Below are positions 35,058 through 44,384 of a DNA stretch of 64,000 nt, piece by piece. The stretch covers positions 1,736,001 to 1,800,000 of the forward strand of contig NZ_CP059901.1 in assembly GCF_014127285.1 (NCBI RefSeq), written 5' to 3'. The translations under genes and the position numbers were made by a program. The number at the start of each line of letters is the position of its first letter. The stretch's first letter is position 1. Origin of the DNA: Mumia sp. ZJ1417. GTDB taxonomy: Bacteria; Actinomycetota; Actinomycetes; Propionibacteriales; Nocardioidaceae. A model generated the notes under the pieces. It was not told the origin of the DNA. It ran no database searches and was given only the letters and a program-made list of their open reading frames with translations.

Positions 35058-35657
35058 CTAACTCAGGTCTCCACGTCGTTCATGTGCAGCGGCGAGCTGG
35101 AGCGCGCCGGCCGTGTCGACCAGCCGAGAGGCGCTGAGTGCGTCGTCGTGGTCGGTGGTGTCGAGCGACGCGCGACCGATGCCGACGAGCCTGGCGAACG
35201 CCGCCGCGCGGTCGAACGTGTCGGCCAGATCGCTGGTCACGACGCCGCGGACGACGGCGTCGACGAGCGCGACGACCTCTTGTGGGCCGGGTGGGTCGAC
35301 GACTCCTGCGACGACCTCGTCGACGGGGGAGTGGGCCTTGCCGGCGTCGAACTCGCGCGCAGCCCGGACCGGGTCGCGGCGTACCCAGGTCCGGAGGACG
35401 TAGAGCCGCCACAGCGCGCCCGCGAGCGAGTCGGCGGGTGCCCCTGACCACAGCTCGGCAAGGAGGTCGAGCCCGTGCTCGTCGGCGAGGGCGAGCACAC
35501 GCTCGGTCGTCTCGTGGTCACCGGCTGAGCGCGCGCCGCGGACGAGGAGGTGGGCCATGCGGGCACCGGCCTCAGCGCGTGCTGCAGGGTCCTCGTCGCC
35601 CGCGCGGGCGTCGAAGAGCTCCGATCCGGAGACCAACGGCTTCTTGAATTCAGCCAT
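35058..35657 (-). CDS. Conserved actinobacterial protein of unknown function
   Basis: A 199-residue soluble, mostly helical, Ala-rich protein starting MAEFKKPLVSGSELFDARAG. I recognise the N-terminal pattern as one conserved in actinobacterial proteins of unknown function, but know no role. There are no membrane segments or Cys. It is leaderless (TACGCT 6 nt before the ATG) and lies just downstream of the RNase D gene on the same strand. Confidence 0.8.
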   Translation of the reverse strand: MAEFKKPLVSGSELFDARAGDEDPAARAEAGARMAHLLVRGARSAGDHETTERVLALADEHGLDLLAELWSGAPADSLAGALWRLYVLRTWVRRDPVRAAREFDAGKAHSPVDEVVAGVVDPPGPQEVVALVDAVVRGVVTSDLADTFDRAAAFARLVGIGRASLDTTDHDDALSASRLVDTAGALQLAAAHERRGDLS

Positions 35658-35663
35658 CGGGCC

Positions 35664-35669
35664 AGCGTA
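35664..35669 (-). promoter_or_regulatory. -10 box TACGCT, leaderless start
   Basis: On the - strand TACGCT ends 6 nt before the ATG at 35657. Confidence 0.5.
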
Positions 35670-35699
35670 GTGGCGCGGACTGACGACGTGCCGTTGAAC

Positions 35700-36935
35700 T
35701 CAGGTCGCGAGCGTGCGGCGTGCCTCGGCCAGCGCCGGGGCCGTCAGGGCGACCTGCCACGGTCGGGCGCCACGCTCCCTCAGGAACGCGGCGATGGCCT
35801 CGGGATCGGCGCCCCCCATGTCGTCCCAGGCCATACGGCGGACGAGGTCGGGGGTGAGGAGGTTCTCGGAAGGCAGGTCGTGGCGTTCGGCGATCTCGGT
35901 GAGCACGGTCCGGTACGCGGCGAGCCGTGCCGCGGCGTCGGGCTTGCGTTCGGGCCACGACCTCGGCGGCGGCGGTCCGTCGACGTCGTTGCCCGCCGCC
36001 GTCGGGAGGTCGCGCTCCGCGAGGTCGCGGGCCTGCGCCACGGCGGCCTCCCACGTGTCGAGGTAGCGTCGCGCGCCACGGCTGCGCATGGCCTCGAGGT
36101 CGCGGAGCTCTTGACGGCTCTGCGGGAGCGACCGGGCGATGGCGATGATCGCGGCGTCGTTGAGGATCCTGCCCGGCGTCACGTCGCGCTCACGGGCGAT
36201 CGCATCGCGTGCCTCCCAGAGCGCGCGCACGACGGCGAGCCGTCGCCCACCTCGTACCTTGTGGATCCCTGACGTGCGTCGCCACGGCTCGGTGCGTACG
36301 GCAGGTCCGGTGAAGGCGAGCAGCGCCTCGAACTCCTCGTGCGCCCACGCGAGCTTGCCGGCCTGCTCGAGGCGGGACTCGAGGGCGTCGCGGAGCCCGA
36401 CCAGCGGCTCGACGTCGAGCGCCGCGTACAGCAGCCACGGCTCGGGCAGGGGGCGTCGGGACCAGTCCGCCGCCGAGTGCTCCTTAGCCAGGCTCATGCC
36501 GAAGACCTCTTGGACCAGCGAGGCGAGCCCGACGCGGGAGAGGTTGAGGAGTCGGCCGGCGAGCTCGGTGTCGAACAGCGACCGGGGACGGAGCCCGACC
36601 TCGGCGAGGGAGGGCAGGTCCTGGGTCGCGGCGTGGAGGATCCACTCAGCCGGGGCGATCGCCTCGTCGAGGGCGCTCAGGTCGGCGAACGCGGTCGGGT
36701 CGACCAGCGCGGTGCCGGCACCCTCCCGGCGCAGCTGGATGAGGTATGCCCGCTGGGAGTAGCGGTAGCCCGAAGCGCGCTCGGCGTCGATGGCGACCGG
36801 ACCGGTGCCGCGGCGCAGCGCCTCCAGGGTGCGGTCCAGGCTCTCGGTGTCGTCGATCACGCCAGGGAGCGGATCGCGCAGCTCGAGGGGTGGCAGGACC
36901 ACCTCCTCCGCGGGTGCGGACTCGGCATCAGTCAC
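35700..36935 (-). CDS. Ribonuclease D (DEDD exonuclease with HRDC domain)
   Basis: A 411-residue 3'-5' exoribonuclease for stable RNA processing. The exonuclease domain (about 25-215) has the DEDD residues in VAIDAERASGYRYSQRAYLI, ILHAATQDLPSL and LYAALDVEPLV. A HRDC RNA-binding domain follows (about 240-320), then a C-terminal helical domain. The ATG overlaps the stop of the DUF3000 gene (ATGA), so the two are co-translated. It lies upstream of, and divergent from, hemE, as in other actinobacteria. Confidence 0.92.
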   Translation of the reverse strand: MTDAESAPAEEVVLPPLELRDPLPGVIDDTESLDRTLEALRRGTGPVAIDAERASGYRYSQRAYLIQLRREGAGTALVDPTAFADLSALDEAIAPAEWILHAATQDLPSLAEVGLRPRSLFDTELAGRLLNLSRVGLASLVQEVFGMSLAKEHSAADWSRRPLPEPWLLYAALDVEPLVGLRDALESRLEQAGKLAWAHEEFEALLAFTGPAVRTEPWRRTSGIHKVRGGRRLAVVRALWEARDAIARERDVTPGRILNDAAIIAIARSLPQSRQELRDLEAMRSRGARRYLDTWEAAVAQARDLAERDLPTAAGNDVDGPPPPRSWPERKPDAAARLAAYRTVLTEIAERHDLPSENLLTPDLVRRMAWDDMGGADPEAIAAFLRERGARPWQVALTAPALAEARRTLAT

Positions 36936-37534
36936 CGGCGGGGCCGCCCTTCACGGCCACGCCGGGGCAGCGTGAGCACCCCCGGCGCGAGCGGCGGCAG
37001 CCCGGCAACGGTGCACAGCAGCTCGCTCCAGGCCTCGGCGTGGGCGGCGAGCCCGGCTCCGCGCCCGAACAGCGGGGTCCACGAGGCGCGGATCTCGAGC
37101 TGTGCGGTGGAGCCGTCCTCCTCCATCCCTCCGAAGCCTTCGGACCGGACGGTCGTCACGCTGCCGCTCGGCGCCACGTACGAGGCGGACTTGGCCGCCA
37201 GCGCCTCGACGAGCCAGCTCCAGCCGACCTCCGGAAGCACCGGGTCGCTCGCCATCTCGGCATCCACGTCCGCGCGGGCGAAGGTCACGAGGCGGAAGGT
37301 GCCCTGCCACGCGTCGTTGCCCGCCGGGTCGTGGAGCAGGACGAGCCGCCCGGTGCCGATCTCGTCACCGGAAGCGTGAACGTCGCCGCTCTGTGCGAAC
37401 GCGTACGGCGCGATCCTGCGGGGGGCGGGAAGCGGCTCGCAGAGCACCTCTGGGCGAAGTGCGGCGTCGCGCAGTTGGGCGACAGCATCAACGAACTCCG
37501 ACGGCTGACCGTCGAGCTCGGTACGCGCTGCCAT
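36932..37534 (-). CDS. DUF3000 family protein
   Basis: A 200-residue actinobacterial protein that I recognise as DUF3000 from its layout and its place between RNase D and hemE. Function unknown. Recognisable stretches are LLHDPAGNDAWQGTFRLVTF and PEVGWSWLVEALAAKSASYV. No membrane segment. The leaderless ATG is 6 nt after TAGGCT. It is divergent from hemE with about 70 bp between. Confidence 0.87.
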   Translation of the reverse strand: MAARTELDGQPSEFVDAVAQLRDAALRPEVLCEPLPAPRRIAPYAFAQSGDVHASGDEIGTGRLVLLHDPAGNDAWQGTFRLVTFARADVDAEMASDPVLPEVGWSWLVEALAAKSASYVAPSGSVTTVRSEGFGGMEEDGSTAQLEIRASWTPLFGRGAGLAAHAEAWSELLCTVAGLPPLAPGVLTLPRRGREGRPRR

Positions 37535-37540
37535 GTCCCC

Positions 37541-37546
37541 AGCCTA
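37541..37546 (-). promoter_or_regulatory. -10 box TAGGCT, leaderless start
   Basis: On the - strand TAGGCT ends 6 nt before the ATG at 37534, driving the DUF3000-RNase D unit. Confidence 0.5.
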
Positions 37547-37604
37547 TGCGCGATCCCGCCGACCTGAGGCGGCGACGCGCCGTGCGACCTGCGAGGATCA
37601 AGTC

Positions 37605-38723
37605 GTGAGCGCAGCGCAGAAGAAGGACGTCCCCACGACCCCGGACACGACGAAGGACGGTGCGACGAAGGACGGTGCAAAGAACGTCGCGACCCCTGTG
37701 ACCAGCACGTTCCTCGCGGCGTGCCGGGGAGAGAAGGTCGACCACGTCCCCGTGTGGTTCATGCGCCAGGCGGGTCGCTCGCTGCCGGAGTACCGCAAAC
37801 TCCGCGAGGGTGTGCCGATGCTCGAGTCGTGCACGCGCCCCGAGATGGTCGTCGAGATCACGATGCAGCCGGTGCGGCGCTACGGCGTCGACGCGGCGAT
37901 CTTCTACTCCGACATCGTCGTGCCGCTCAAGGCGATCGGCGTCGACCTCGACATCGTGGCCGGCACCGGCCCGGTCGTGGCCAAGCCGATCCGTACGGTC
38001 AAGGACGTCGAGAAGCAGCTGCGTGACCTCACGCCCGAGGACGTGCCGTACGTGACCGAATCCGTACGCGGTCTCGTCTCCGAGCTCGGGACGACGCCGC
38101 TCATCGGCTTCGCAGGCGCCCCGTTCACGCTGGCCTCGTATCTCATCGAGGGCGGACCGTCGCGTGACCACCGGCTCACCAAGGAGCTGATGTACCGCGA
38201 CCGCGACACCTGGGACGCCCTCCTCGGCCGCCTCGCCACGATCGCCGCGACGTTCCTGCGCGTGCAGGTGAAGGCGGGTGCGAAGGCCGTCCAGCTGTTC
38301 GACTCGTGGGCCGGATCGCTGTCGCGCGAGGACTACGTGACGTACGTCAAGCCGTACTCCAAGCGGGTGCTCGACGCGGTCTCCGACCTCGACGTGCCGC
38401 GGATCCACTTCGGCGTCGGCACGGGCGAGCTGCTTGGGGAGATGGGCGACGCGGGCGCTGACGTGGTCGGTGTCGACTGGCGGGTCTCGCTCGACGATGC
38501 GGTGGAGCGGGTCGGGAAGACTCGCTCCCTCCAGGGCAACCTCGACCCCACCGTCCTCTTCGCGCCCGAGGACGTGATGCGCGCCAAGGCGACGGCCGTG
38601 CTCGACGCCGGGCGAAAGGCGCGCGGCCACGTGTTCAACCTCGGGCACGGGGTCCTCCCCGCGACCGACCCGGACGCGTTGAAGCGGTTGGTCGACCATG
38701 TCCACGCGTACGAGGTCCGCTGA
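37605..38723 (+). CDS. hemE: Uroporphyrinogen decarboxylase
   Basis: A 372-residue cytosolic enzyme that removes four carboxyls from uroporphyrinogen III to give coproporphyrinogen III. The active-site motif is VWFMRQAGRSLPEYR and the catalytic Asp is in AAIFYSDIVVPL. A 35-residue Lys/Thr-rich N-terminal extension (KKDVPTTPDTTKDGATKDGA) precedes the core. The GTG at 37605 is 6 nt after GAGGAT, a weak -10-like box. It is the first gene of hemE-hemY-hemQ. Confidence 0.95.
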   Translation: MSAAQKKDVPTTPDTTKDGATKDGAKNVATPVTSTFLAACRGEKVDHVPVWFMRQAGRSLPEYRKLREGVPMLESCTRPEMVVEITMQPVRRYGVDAAIFYSDIVVPLKAIGVDLDIVAGTGPVVAKPIRTVKDVEKQLRDLTPEDVPYVTESVRGLVSELGTTPLIGFAGAPFTLASYLIEGGPSRDHRLTKELMYRDRDTWDALLGRLATIAATFLRVQVKAGAKAVQLFDSWAGSLSREDYVTYVKPYSKRVLDAVSDLDVPRIHFGVGTGELLGEMGDAGADVVGVDWRVSLDDAVERVGKTRSLQGNLDPTVLFAPEDVMRAKATAVLDAGRKARGHVFNLGHGVLPATDPDALKRLVDHVHAYEVR

Positions 38724-38733
38724 GGTAGGCGCG

Positions 38734-40146
38734 ATGAGAGGTCCGGTCCACGTCGTCGTCGTCGGGGGCGGCATCGCCGGGATCACGGCTGCGCGTGCCG
38801 TGGTCGACCGGCTTCCCGACGCTCAGGTCAGCATCTTGGAGGCGTCCGAGCGGGTCGGTGGCAAGCTCGCCTCCGCCGAGGTCGCCGGCATCTCGGTCGA
38901 CGTCGGCGCCGAGTCGATGCTCAACCGGCGCCCGGAGGCAGTCGGGCTCGCGCGTGAAGCAGGCCTCGCGGAGTCGCTGGTCCACCCCGAGCCTGTGAGC
39001 GCCTCGTTGTGGACGCGCGGCGCCCTGCGTCCGCTCCCGCCGTCGGTGATGGGCGTCCCCAGCGACATGACGGCGCTGGCGCGCAGCCGCGTCCTGTCGG
39101 CGCCGGCGCTGCTGCGCGCCCGTACCGACCTGCCGCTCCCGACGCCGGCCCAGGACGTGTCCGTGGCCGCGTACGTGGGTCATCGCCTCGGTCGCGAGGT
39201 CGTCGACGTGCTCGTGGAGCCGCTGCTCGGCGGTGTCTATGCCGGGCACGCGTCGGAGCTGTCCGTACGCGCTGCCGCTCCCGCGATCTGGGCCTTGCAC
39301 GAGCGCGGATCGCGGCTCGCGCGCGCTGCGTCGGAGCAGAAGGCGTCCGCTCCCGCAGACCTCCCGCCGGTCTTCGCGGGCCTGGACGGCGGGCTGTGGC
39401 AGCTGCCGGTCGCCGCCGTCCGCCATCCGCGCGTGAACGTACGGACCGGCGAGACCGTCCGTGAGGCTAGCCCGCTGGGCCATGGCCGCTGGCGGCTGGT
39501 CGTCGGCCCCGCCAACCGACCCTGGATCCTCGAGGCCGACGCGCTCGTGCTGGCGACCCCCGCGGCGCCGACGGCACGTCTTGTCGCGCCGACCACTCCT
39601 GTCGCAGCCAGGCTGATGCGTGAGATCGAGTACGCGTCGATGGCCATCGTGACGCTGGCGGTGCCGCGCGAGCAGATCGCGGCGGAGGCAACGACGTCGG
39701 GCTTCCTCGTCCCGCCGGTCGAGGGGCGCGCGATCAAGGCCGCGACCTTCTCGTCGTGGAAGTGGGGCTGGCTGGCCAAGCGGGCCGGCGACGTCGTCGT
39801 CCTCCGGGCCTCGCTGGGCCGGGCGGGGGAGGAGCACGTGCTCCAGCGCGACGACGCCGACCTCGTCGCGCTGGCGGTCGGTGATCTCGGCGACGCCGTC
39901 GGTCTGCGTGGCCCGCTCGCCGACGCGCACGTGCAACGGTGGGGCGGCGGGCTGCCTCAGTACACGGTGGGCCATCTCACTCGTGTCGCCCAGATCGCGA
40001 CCGAGATCGCCGCGACGCCGGGGTTGGAGGTCTGCGGCGCCGCGTACGAGGGAGTCGGGATCCCAGCGGTGATCGCGTCCGCGCGCGCGGCGGCCGACCG
40101 GGTCTGCGACCACCTGGAGGGCCCGTCGGGGCGCGGGGCACAATGA
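38734..40146 (+). CDS. hemY: Coproporphyrinogen III/protoporphyrinogen oxidase (FAD)
   Basis: A 470-residue FAD enzyme of the HemY/CgoX family. In Gram-positive bacteria it oxidises coproporphyrinogen III to coproporphyrin III. FAD is bound by [18 protein letters not shown] and the following [17 protein letters not shown]. The end of the protein has [20 protein letters not shown]. The co-encoded HemQ argues for the coproporphyrin route. It follows hemE by 10 nt with a GAGGTAGG ribosome binding site. No ferrochelatase is seen nearby. Confidence 0.93.
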   Translation: MRGPVHVVVVGGGIAGITAARAVVDRLPDAQVSILEASERVGGKLASAEVAGISVDVGAESMLNRRPEAVGLAREAGLAESLVHPEPVSASLWTRGALRPLPPSVMGVPSDMTALARSRVLSAPALLRARTDLPLPTPAQDVSVAAYVGHRLGREVVDVLVEPLLGGVYAGHASELSVRAAAPAIWALHERGSRLARAASEQKASAPADLPPVFAGLDGGLWQLPVAAVRHPRVNVRTGETVREASPLGHGRWRLVVGPANRPWILEADALVLATPAAPTARLVAPTTPVAARLMREIEYASMAIVTLAVPREQIAAEATTSGFLVPPVEGRAIKAATFSSWKWGWLAKRAGDVVVLRASLGRAGEEHVLQRDDADLVALAVGDLGDAVGLRGPLADAHVQRWGGGLPQYTVGHLTRVAQIATEIAATPGLEVCGAAYEGVGIPAVIASARAAADRVCDHLEGPSGRGAQ

Positions 40147-40150
40147 GGGT

Positions 40151-40849
40151 ATGACGACCGATCTCGATCATGAGGCCCTGAACGCGACGATCCGCTACAC
40201 GATGTGGTCGGTCTTCCGGCTGGAGACGCCCTTCGGCGACGTCGCCGACCGTACGAAGGTCACCGCGGAGGTCGAGGCACTGCTCGCCGACCTCGAGTCG
40301 CGCGACGTGGTCATCCGCGGCCTGTACGACGTCGGTGGCCTGCGTGCCGATGCCGATCTCATGATCTGGTGGCATGCGTCGTCCGTCGATGCGCTGCAGG
40401 ACGCCTACCACGCGTTCCGTCGCACCGCGCTCGGCGAGCGCCTCGCCCCCGTCTGGTCGCAGACCGGTCTGCACCGCCCGGCCGAGTTCAACCGCTCGCA
40501 CACCCCGGCGTTCCTGTCCGAGGCCGGCGGCAAGGCCTACCTGTGCGTCTATCCCTTCGTCCGCTCGTACGACTGGTACGTCCTGCCCGACGCCGAGCGC
40601 CGCGACATGCTGCGCGAGCACGGCATGTTGGCAGCCGGGTACGAGGACGTGCGTGCCAACACGGTCGCGTCGTTCGCGCTCGGCGACTACGAGTGGCTGC
40701 TGGCGTTCGAGGCCGACGAGCTCTACCGGATCGTCGACCTCATGCGCGACCTGCGCGCGAGCAAGGCGCGCCTGCACGTGCGCGAGGAGATCCCGTTCTA
40801 CACGGGGCGTCTCCGCACGGTCGCCGAGATCGTCGACACGCTGCCCTGA
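40151..40849 (+). CDS. hemQ: Coproheme decarboxylase (HemQ/ChdC)
   Basis: A 232-residue chlorite-dismutase-family protein that decarboxylates coproheme to heme b, the last step of the coproporphyrin pathway. [10 protein letters not shown] carries the catalytic Tyr134. His117 (NRSHTPAF) fits the distal His described for actinobacterial ChdCs, and His157 (LREHG) the heme-binding His. It follows hemY by 4 nt and also has a CACAAT box (40139-40144) 6 nt upstream, so it may have its own leaderless transcript. Confidence 0.95.
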   Translation: MTTDLDHEALNATIRYTMWSVFRLETPFGDVADRTKVTAEVEALLADLESRDVVIRGLYDVGGLRADADLMIWWHASSVDALQDAYHAFRRTALGERLAPVWSQTGLHRPAEFNRSHTPAFLSEAGGKAYLCVYPFVRSYDWYVLPDAERRDMLREHGMLAAGYEDVRANTVASFALGDYEWLLAFEADELYRIVDLMRDLRASKARLHVREEIPFYTGRLRTVAEIVDTLP

Positions 40850-40900
40850 CCCGGCTTCCCCTCCCGCTCGCGAGTCGCTCGGCGTGTGTGCGTTCCTCCG

Positions 40901-40906
40901 TACGAT
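40901..40906 (+). promoter_or_regulatory. -10 box TACGAT, leaderless start
   Basis: TACGAT is 6 nt before the msrB ATG at 40913. Confidence 0.5.
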
Positions 40907-40912
40907 GGGGGT

Positions 40913-41320
40913 ATGGCGTACGAGGTCGAGAAGACGGATGACGAGTGGCGTGCCGTGCTCACGCCCCAGGAGTTCCACGTGCTGCGGGAGGCCGGCACGG
41001 AGCGGCCCTTCAGCAGCGCGTACGAGACCGACGAGACCCCCGGCGTGTACGAGTGCCGGGCCTGCGGCACCGAGCTGTTCCGCAGCGACACGAAGTTCGA
41101 CGCGCACTGCGGCTGGCCGGCGTTCTGGTCTCCGCTGGCAGGAGACAAGGTCGAGCTGATCGAGGACACCTCGATGGGCATGCGCCGTGTCGAGGTGCGG
41201 TGCGCCCACTGCGGGTCGCACCTCGGGCACGTCTTCGAGGGCGAGGGCTTCCCGACACCGAGCGACCAGCGCTACTGCATCAACGGTGTCAGCCTGCGCC
41301 TCGTCCCCGACGCAGGCTGA
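40913..41320 (+). CDS. msrB: Peptide methionine-R-sulfoxide reductase
   Basis: A 135-residue cytosolic repair enzyme that reduces the R form of methionine sulfoxide. Zinc is held by two Cys pairs (YECRACGTELF and RCAHCGSHLGHVFE). The catalytic Cys is in DQRYCINGVSLRL. GWPAFW and GHVF are standard family motifs. It is leaderless after TACGAT, so it probably has its own promoter rather than reading through from the heme genes. Confidence 0.96.
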   Translation: MAYEVEKTDDEWRAVLTPQEFHVLREAGTERPFSSAYETDETPGVYECRACGTELFRSDTKFDAHCGWPAFWSPLAGDKVELIEDTSMGMRRVEVRCAHCGSHLGHVFEGEGFPTPSDQRYCINGVSLRLVPDAG

Positions 41321-41330
41321 CCCGCGAGCC

Positions 41331-41888
41331 TCAGAGGAGGGAGGCGCCCTCGCCGGCGCCGGAGGACTGCGCGTCGAACGACTCGTGCTCGACGAGGTGC
41401 AGCGTGGGCACCTTGAGCTTGCGCTCAGCCCTCGACGCCCAATCGACGTGGAAGAACTCCGAGAAGACGTGCGACGTGGTCAGGATGATCGCCTCTGCGG
41501 CGCCGACCTGCGTGACGAGGTCGGTGAGTGCGCTGACCGGGTCGTCACGTGTGAGTGCGCCGCGTACGGTCGTCGTCTTCTTGCCGGCGGCCGTCACGAG
41601 GTCGATCGAGCGCTGCAGCGCAGCCTCGCCCTCCTCGGTGACGGCACGGTCGATGTCGCCGAGCGAGCGTGCGTCAGGCATGGCCAGGTCGGCTCCGCCC
41701 AGCACCCCGAGCGACGTCGCCATCGTGGCCGCGGCGTCCTCAACGGGCAGCAGCAGGTGGTAGACGACGGGGTCGTCGAGCCCCTCGTGCAGCGCCGTGA
41801 GCTGCTGAGCATCCAGGCGGGAGAGCTCCTGCTCGAAGAGCACCGCCACGTCGTAGGGCTTCGGTGCGTCCGGACCGGGATCGTTCAT
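41331..41888 (-). CDS. Universal stress protein-like protein of unknown function
   Basis: A 185-residue soluble protein. The C-terminal half (AEAIILTTSHVFSEFF, then KLKVPTLHLVEH) resembles the end of a UspA-like fold, where an ATP-binding loop is normal; that loop is not recognisable. The assignment is structural guesswork. A GAAAGG ribosome binding site precedes the ATG at 41888. It converges with msrB, leaving 10 nt. Confidence 0.72.
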   Translation of the reverse strand: MNDPGPDAPKPYDVAVLFEQELSRLDAQQLTALHEGLDDPVVYHLLLPVEDAAATMATSLGVLGGADLAMPDARSLGDIDRAVTEEGEAALQRSIDLVTAAGKKTTTVRGALTRDDPVSALTDLVTQVGAAEAIILTTSHVFSEFFHVDWASRAERKLKVPTLHLVEHESFDAQSSGAGEGASLL

Positions 41889-41956
41889 CGTCGATGCCTT
41901 TCGCCAGGGGGTCTCCAGCCTAACGCCGAAGCGCCGCCGCGTGCCCCGGGGTTGGT

Positions 41957-42661
41957 TCAGAGTCGCCCGAGCTCGTGCCGGCGTGTCCGGGCCTCTCCGC
42001 TGCGCGCGAGCGTCAGAGCAGCAGAGACCACGTCGGAGATCTCGACGACCGCCTCGGGCGCGTCGGCAGCGTCACCGTCGTCCACGACAGGGTTGACGAC
42101 GCACAGCTCGTGGAAACGGACGGCCGGCCGGTCGTCCTCGGCGCGCAGCACGTCGAGCAGCATCGACTGGCCGGCACCGGTGACGCTGACCGGACCCGAG
42201 CCGGCCTCGGGCTGCAGCGTGGCGATGCCGTTGAGGGTCACGTAGGCCGACCCGACAGGGTCCAGGTGAGGGACGGTCGCCCGCGCGGCGAGGAAGTGCG
42301 CCGTGAGGTGGCTGGTCAGCAGGGACGACCAGGTCTGCGTGTCGAGGTCGACGAGCCGGGACCCTTCCCACCAGCCGCCGATCGCCGCGAACCCCGCCTG
42401 TACGACGCCGTGGTCCGCGATCTGCTGGGCAACGTGCCGCGCGCCGTCGTCGGCCGAGACGTCGGCGACCACCGGGACGAGGCGCGTCCCGTCGTCTCCG
42501 GCCGACTCCCGAAGCGCGTCCAGGCGTGCGGCCGACCGGCCGACGGCGAGCACGGTCGCCCCCTCGGCCAGCAGTCCGCGGACCAGGTGACGTCCGACAT
42601 ATCCGGTCGCGCCGTGCACCACGGCCGAAGAAAGGGCAGGGGCGGGGCGCGACGCATCCAT
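41957..42661 (-). CDS. SDR family NAD(P)-binding protein, possibly non-catalytic
   Basis: A 234-residue short-chain dehydrogenase/reductase-type Rossmann protein. The nucleotide site is VVHGATGYVGRHLVRGLL and the Asp after the third strand is in PVVADVSADD. Where active SDRs have YxxxK, the sequence reads SVTGAGQSML, so the catalytic Tyr and Lys are missing. It may bind a nucleotide without catalysis, or use other residues. It is divergent from ppk2, with a CAGACT box 6 nt before the ATG. Confidence 0.82.
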   Translation of the reverse strand: MDASRPAPALSSAVVHGATGYVGRHLVRGLLAEGATVLAVGRSAARLDALRESAGDDGTRLVPVVADVSADDGARHVAQQIADHGVVQAGFAAIGGWWEGSRLVDLDTQTWSSLLTSHLTAHFLAARATVPHLDPVGSAYVTLNGIATLQPEAGSGPVSVTGAGQSMLLDVLRAEDDRPAVRFHELCVVNPVVDDGDAADAPEAVVEISDVVSAALTLARSGEARTRRHELGRL

Positions 42662-42667
42662 GCCGAC

Positions 42668-42700
42668 AGTCTGCCGCCCGCGCCCGCGGCGGTGCATACT
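42668..42700. promoter_or_regulatory. Divergent leaderless -10 boxes (SDR / ppk2)
   Basis: On the - strand CAGACT (42673-42668) is 6 nt before the SDR ATG. On the + strand CATACT (42695-42700) is 7 nt before the ppk2 ATG at 42708. Confidence 0.45.
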
Positions 42701-42707
42701 GCCTCGC

Positions 42708-43607
42708 ATGGCGACGACCACGCTCAGCGAGCAGCTCCGCGTTCTCGACGGACCCGTGGACCTGACCTCGTACGACTCGCGGGCGACCCCAGGCTTCGCC
42801 GGCTCCAAGAAGGACCAGCCTGATGCGATGGCCGCGCTCGCCGCGGTGCTCGCCGACCGTCAGGAGCGCCTGTACGCCGCGGGCGCGGCCGGCGTCGGCG
42901 ACCGTCGGGTCCTCCTGGTGCTCCAGGGCATGGACACCTCCGGCAAGGGTGGGACGATCCGCCACGCCGCGGGCATGCTCGACCCGCAGGGCGTGCAGGT
43001 GACGTCGTTCAAGGCGCCGACGCCGGAGGAGCTCGAGCACGACTTCCTCTGGCGCGTCGAGCGCGCGCTCCCGTCGCCCGGGCGGATCGCGATCTTCGAC
43101 CGGTCGCACTACGAGGACGTGCTGATCGGCAGGGTGCGCGCCCTTGCCGATCCTGCGGAGATCGAGCGCCGGTACGACGCGATCACCGCCTTCGAGAAGG
43201 GGCTCGTCGACGACGGGTGCGTCGTCGTCAAGTGCTTCCTCCACATCACCCCGGACGACCAGCTCGAGCGGTTGCGCGCACGGCTCGACGACCCGACCAA
43301 GCACTGGAAGTACCACCCGGCCGACGTCGACGAACGCATGCTGTGGCCCCGCTACCGCGAGGCGTACGAGGTTGCGCTCGAGCGCTGCTCGACCTCGTAC
43401 GCGCCATGGTTCGTCGTGCCCAGCGGCCGCAAGTGGTACCGCAACTGGGCGGTCGCGCAGCTGTTGGCCGAGCACCTCGGGGCGCTCGACCTTGAGTGGC
43501 CGACAGCCGACTTCGACGTGGAGGCCGAGCGCGAGCGTCTCGACGCGACGGCCACGGTCGGGACTCAGGCCGGGATCGGCACCAGGTCGACGGCGCCCAC
43601 CGCATAG
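42708..43607 (+). CDS. ppk2: Polyphosphate kinase 2 family protein
   Basis: A 299-residue PPK2 enzyme that transfers phosphate between polyphosphate and nucleotides. Walker A is VLQGMDTSGKGGTIRHAAG, Walker B IAIFDRSHYEDVLIG, and the lid region LDDPTKHWKYHPADVDER. The single domain and the GTIRH motif fit class I or III (nucleotide mono- or diphosphate kinase) enzymes; which nucleotide is used is not clear. The 3' end overlaps the convergent chelatase gene by 43 bp. Confidence 0.94.
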   Translation: MATTTLSEQLRVLDGPVDLTSYDSRATPGFAGSKKDQPDAMAALAAVLADRQERLYAAGAAGVGDRRVLLVLQGMDTSGKGGTIRHAAGMLDPQGVQVTSFKAPTPEELEHDFLWRVERALPSPGRIAIFDRSHYEDVLIGRVRALADPAEIERRYDAITAFEKGLVDDGCVVVKCFLHITPDDQLERLRARLDDPTKHWKYHPADVDERMLWPRYREAYEVALERCSTSYAPWFVVPSGRKWYRNWAVAQLLAEHLGALDLEWPTADFDVEAERERLDATATVGTQAGIGTRSTAPTA

Positions 43608-44314
43608 CGCGCCAGCACCACGTGGGCAAGCTCCGGGGCAGCGCCGAGCGGGTCGGAGACGGCGACGGCACCTGCCTCCAGAGCGAGCTCGGTGGCACGG
43701 TCGGGCAGGAAGCCCGGTGCGAGGAACAGCGAGCCGACCGCGATGTGACGCTTGCCGTCGTGGCGCAGCGCGCGGACCGCCTCGCCCGCAGCCGGAGGAG
43801 CCGACGAGGCGAACGCCGCGAGCACGGGCAGCTTGTGGTGGGCCCCCCAGGCGCGGGCGACGCGAGCGACGTGGGCGTTCGCGAGCTGGTCGGAGGTGCC
43901 GGCGGCCGCGAGGACGAGCCCGTCCAGTTCGGTCGCCCGCGCCTCGCGGAGCGCGGCACGCAGGCGGACGTCGAGCACGCGCAGGAAGCTCTTGTGGATG
44001 CCGAGGACGTCGGTCGCGAGCACCCGTACGTGCGGGTGGCGGCGGCGCACGGCCTCGATGACCGCGGGGACGTCCACCGAGGCGTGGTGGGCGTGCGTGA
44101 GGAGCAGGGGGACGATGACGACCTCGTCGTGCCCCTCCGCGACGAGCCGGTCGATCACGGTCAGCGGACCGGGCTCGGACAGCTCAAGATAGGCCTCCTC
44201 GATCCGCAGGTCTGGACGCATGCACCGGACCAGTTCCGTCAGTGATGCGATGGTGGCGGCCGAGCGAGGATCACGGCTCCCGTGAGCGAGCGTGACCAGT
44301 GCAGGGGCGGTCAT
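43565..44314 (-). CDS. Sirohydrochlorin chelatase (CbiX/SirB-like)
   Basis: A 249-residue class II chelatase that inserts iron (or cobalt) into sirohydrochlorin; siroheme is the cofactor of the sulfite reductase encoded upstream. The first repeat begins LVTLAHGSRDPRSAATI, the usual N-terminal His motif, and VPLLLTHAHHASVDVP gives further metal-binding His. Two homologous halves fill the protein. A very strong AAGGAGGA ribosome binding site precedes the ATG at 44314. It is the last gene of the sulfate assimilation cluster. Confidence 0.92.
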   Translation of the reverse strand: MTAPALVTLAHGSRDPRSAATIASLTELVRCMRPDLRIEEAYLELSEPGPLTVIDRLVAEGHDEVVIVPLLLTHAHHASVDVPAVIEAVRRRHPHVRVLATDVLGIHKSFLRVLDVRLRAALREARATELDGLVLAAAGTSDQLANAHVARVARAWGAHHKLPVLAAFASSAPPAAGEAVRALRHDGKRHIAVGSLFLAPGFLPDRATELALEAGAVAVSDPLGAAPELAHVVLARYAVGAVDLVPIPA

Positions 44315-44384
44315 GGTGCATTCCTCCTTCCAGGAGGGTGTCGTGCGTGGTCGCGGGCGACCTGCGGGGATGGGGCGTACGGCG

